From Clostridiales bacterium (lineage in GTDB: Bacteria; Bacillota; Clostridia; Oscillospirales; Oscillospiraceae): 7,549 nucleotides of DNA. Position 1 is the stretch's first letter. Each line of letters starts with the position of its first letter. The stretch spans positions 1-7,549 of the forward strand of contig JAJPXR010000207.1 in NCBI GenBank assembly GCA_021205375.1. Direction: 5' to 3'. Below, one piece after another: positions 6,255 to 7,549 of this stretch. The notes under the pieces were generated by a model that saw only the letters and a list, made by a program, of their open reading frames with translations, searched no databases and was not told where the DNA came from. Both the position numbers and the translations under genes were made by a program.

Positions 6255-6323
6255 GTTCAGGTGGGGACAAAACCTCCGAGGGTGGGGACAAAATCATAAA
6301 GCTGGGGACAAATCGGCGATAGC
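6227..6323. repeat. 16-bp imperfect direct repeat bracketing the junction repeats
   Basis: ACAATTTGGCGATAGC (6227-6242) recurs as ACAAATCGGCGATAGC (6308-6323), 14 of 16 identical and with the last 9 bases exact, offset by 81 bp. It encloses the three TGGGGACAAA repeats. It could be a target duplication, a duplicated attachment-type core or a local tandem duplication. Confidence 0.6.
6260..6313. repeat. Three iteron-like direct repeats, 20-21 bp period
   Basis: GGTGGGGACAAAA occurs at 6260-6272 and 6281-6293, and the variant GCTGGGGACAAAT at 6301-6313. Start-to-start distances are 21 and 20 bp, two helical turns, so bound proteins would sit on one DNA face. The array lies between the broken hsdM and the recombinase terminator. 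Possible roles are binding sites for a recombinase or accessory factor near the attachment site, or the multiple transposase-binding repeats found inside the ends of IS21-family elements; no istA/istB genes are present. Confidence 0.7.
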
Positions 6324-6342
6324 CGGTTATTTTTTTGCACAG

Positions 6343-6381
6343 AAAAACAGCCTGCTGCACTTTATCGGTGTCAGTAGGCTG
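6343..6381 (-). terminator. Intrinsic terminator of the recombinase gene
   Basis: On the minus strand, 9 bp after the recombinase stop, CAGCCTACTG pairs with CAGCAGGCTG (9 of 10 Watson-Crick, the tenth a wobble), with an inner CAC/GTG extension. The stem is followed by TTTTT. It separates the recombinase message from the junction repeats. Confidence 0.75.
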
Positions 6382-6389
6382 TGAATGTT

Positions 6390-7549
6390 TCAGGCTTTGA
6401 TTTCTGTTCCATCTTTGAATGTGAATCGGATGTCGTCCTTGCTGTAGACGGTAGCGTAGTCAACCAAGGTGTACCAGGCTTCTTCGTCGAATTTTGTCAG
6501 AAGCTGTTGTCTGGAGCGGAGCGCTTTTTGGAAGTCGGTGAGCGCCGCTCGTGTGAGTTCCTTTTTCTCAATCTCCGCCGTGACTGCATCCAGTTTTTCT
6601 TTTGTGTTATTGTAACGCTCGGACAAGGCATCGTAGCGTTTCTGGTATTCTGTCTGGTCGAGGGCAGTCAGGGCATTTTCCTTTATGGCTTGCTGCACCA
6701 GTTCTGCGACAAGCCCCAGCTCCTCGGTGAGCTGTTCCTGCTCGGCGGCAAGTTCAGTGGTGTCGTACAGCCTGCTTTTGACAAGCTCGATGTCCGCAGT
6801 AATGGAATCTTTCTTCTCCAGCAGCTGGTTGGCGGCGGATATGAATTTCTCCATAATCTCCTCATCGGTCAGGTGGGGAGTTTTACATTTGGCATCGCCC
6901 TCGAACTTGTGATTGCACTGCCAGATGATTTTGCGGTATTTATCATTGGAATGCCAGACCTTTGAGCCGTACCAGCTTCCACACTCACCGCATTTGATTT
7001 TGCCGGAGAAGATGTGGATGCCGCTGTGTCGGTTACTGCCGGGGGTGCGTCGGGCAAGCTCCCTCTGTACCATTTCAAAGGTGTCTGGGTCGATGATGGC
7101 TTCGTGGTTATTCTCCACATAATATTGAGGAACCTCGCCCTCGTTGACTTTGGTTTTCTTCGTCAGGAAATCTGTCGTAAAGGTTTTCTGGAGCAACGCA
7201 TCGCCTTTGTATTTTTCATTTGAAAGAATGCTCTTTACAGTCGATGCGCTCCATTTGTCTTTTCCGGCGGGAGATTTTATCCCTTCGTGCGTGAGCTGAG
7301 TGGCAATGCCGCAGGGTGTTTTTCCTGCGAGGAAGAGCTGGTAGATTCCTCTGACGACAGCGGCTTGTTCCTTATTGACTACAAGGTTTCCATCGGGTCC
7401 TCTGTCGTAGCCGAGGAACCGTTTGAATGGAACTGTGACCTTCCCATCGGAGAAGCGTTTCCGCTGTCCCCATGTGCAGTTCTCTGAAATGGAACGGGAT
7501 TCCTCCTGCGCCAGCGAGGACATGATGGTTATTAGCAATTCGCCCTTGC
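6390..7549 (-). CDS. Large serine recombinase, C-terminal part (5' end beyond right edge)
   Basis: The frame is open to the window edge, giving 385 visible residues; the catalytic Ser and most of the resolvase domain lie outside. The visible start (KGELLITIMSSLAQEESRSI, then SENCTWGQRKRF) is the end of the resolvase domain and the long E-helix. The Recombinase domain follows (FKRFLGYDRGPDGNLVVNKE, VRGIYQLFLAG, WSASTVKSILSNEKYKGD). A zinc ribbon is encoded at about 6885-6992: CGEC, then C and C flanking NHKFEGDAK. A long coiled coil follows (DQTEYQKRYDALSERYNNTK and neighbours), then a C-terminal domain ending FTFKDGTEIKA. This is the layout of TndX/TnpX-type large serine recombinases that move integrative elements and need no host factor. 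Its 3' end faces the hsdM break, and it is less GC-rich than the host genes. Confidence 0.93.
   Translation of the reverse strand, partial: KGELLITIMSSLAQEESRSISENCTWGQRKRFSDGKVTVPFKRFLGYDRGPDGNLVVNKEQAAVVRGIYQLFLAGKTPCGIATQLTHEGIKSPAGKDKWSASTVKSILSNEKYKGDALLQKTFTTDFLTKKTKVNEGEVPQYYVENNHEAIIDPDTFEMVQRELARRTPGSNRHSGIHIFSGKIKCGECGSWYGSKVWHSNDKYRKIIWQCNHKFEGDAKCKTPHLTDEEIMEKFISAANQLLEKKDSITADIELVKSRLYDTTELAAEQEQLTEELGLVAELVQQAIKENALTALDQTEYQKRYDALSERYNNTKEKLDAVTAEIEKKELTRAALTDFQKALRSRQQLLTKFDEEAWYTLVDYATVYSKDDIRFTFKDGTEIKA

Larger units (their letters stand above)
6205..7549. mobile_element. End of an integrated element carrying a large serine recombinase (right edge cut)
   Basis: From about 6205 the hsdM similarity stops and the remaining DNA contains short direct repeats, a terminator and a serine recombinase gene, with visibly lower G+C than the fic/hsdM and apbE regions. 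A recombinase next to the junction with a split host gene is the normal layout of integrative conjugative or mobilizable elements using large serine recombinases. The second junction and cargo are outside the window, so the element's type and size are unknown. Confidence 0.7.

Noticed and set aside
6260..6313. Possible CRISPR array
   Set aside because: Repeats are only 13 bp with 7-8 bp gaps, too short for CRISPR repeats and spacers, and no cas genes are present.
7465..7472. TGTCCCCA, an inverted match to the junction repeat, within the recombinase gene
   Set aside because: It encodes part of the WGQ segment of the recombinase and is isolated; most likely coincidence.

Overview
The window looks like chromosomal DNA of a GC-rich anaerobic Firmicute, most likely a gut Clostridia of the Oscillospiraceae type (Flavonifractor/Oscillibacter-like). 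This is inference from the SpoVT/AbrB-type sequence, strong GGAGG-type ribosome sites, a Tat-exported flavin lipoprotein with its own ApbE, and a type I restriction locus invaded by a large serine recombinase element. No rRNA, tRNA or CRISPR array is seen.

Left part (1-4071): an extracytosolic flavin-redox module. On the minus strand lies a tight tatB-like/tatA/tatC operon, followed by the start of a Tat-dependent, FMN-binding-type lipoprotein that runs off the left edge. Divergent from it is a MerR-family regulator with an inverted repeat inside its own promoter. Downstream of the regulator is apbE, a lipoprotein FAD:protein FMN transferase. The simplest reading is that the Tat proteins export the flavoprotein folded, ApbE flavinylates it outside the membrane, and the MerR protein controls the locus.

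Middle (4072-4542): a short junction region. It carries a 58-codon reading frame that is the N-terminal part of an AbrB/SpoVT regulator and loses similarity after its GDP motif. Then come two back-to-back perfect palindromes, one terminator-like and one AT-rich with 15-bp arms, directly abutting a near-consensus promoter.

Right part (4543-7549): an intact class II Fic AMP-transferase with a C-terminal winged helix overlaps by ATGA the start of hsdM, the methyltransferase subunit of a type I restriction-modification system. hsdM is cut off at about residue 198, just before the expected DPACGTAGF SAM-binding motif. The foreign side of the break carries three repeats of a TGGGGACAAA motif spaced 20-21 bp apart, bracketed by an imperfect 16-bp direct repeat, then a terminator and the C-terminal two thirds or more of a large serine recombinase (minus strand, running off the right edge). 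The recombinase is therefore probably the terminal gene of an element inserted in hsdM; its far end is not in the window.
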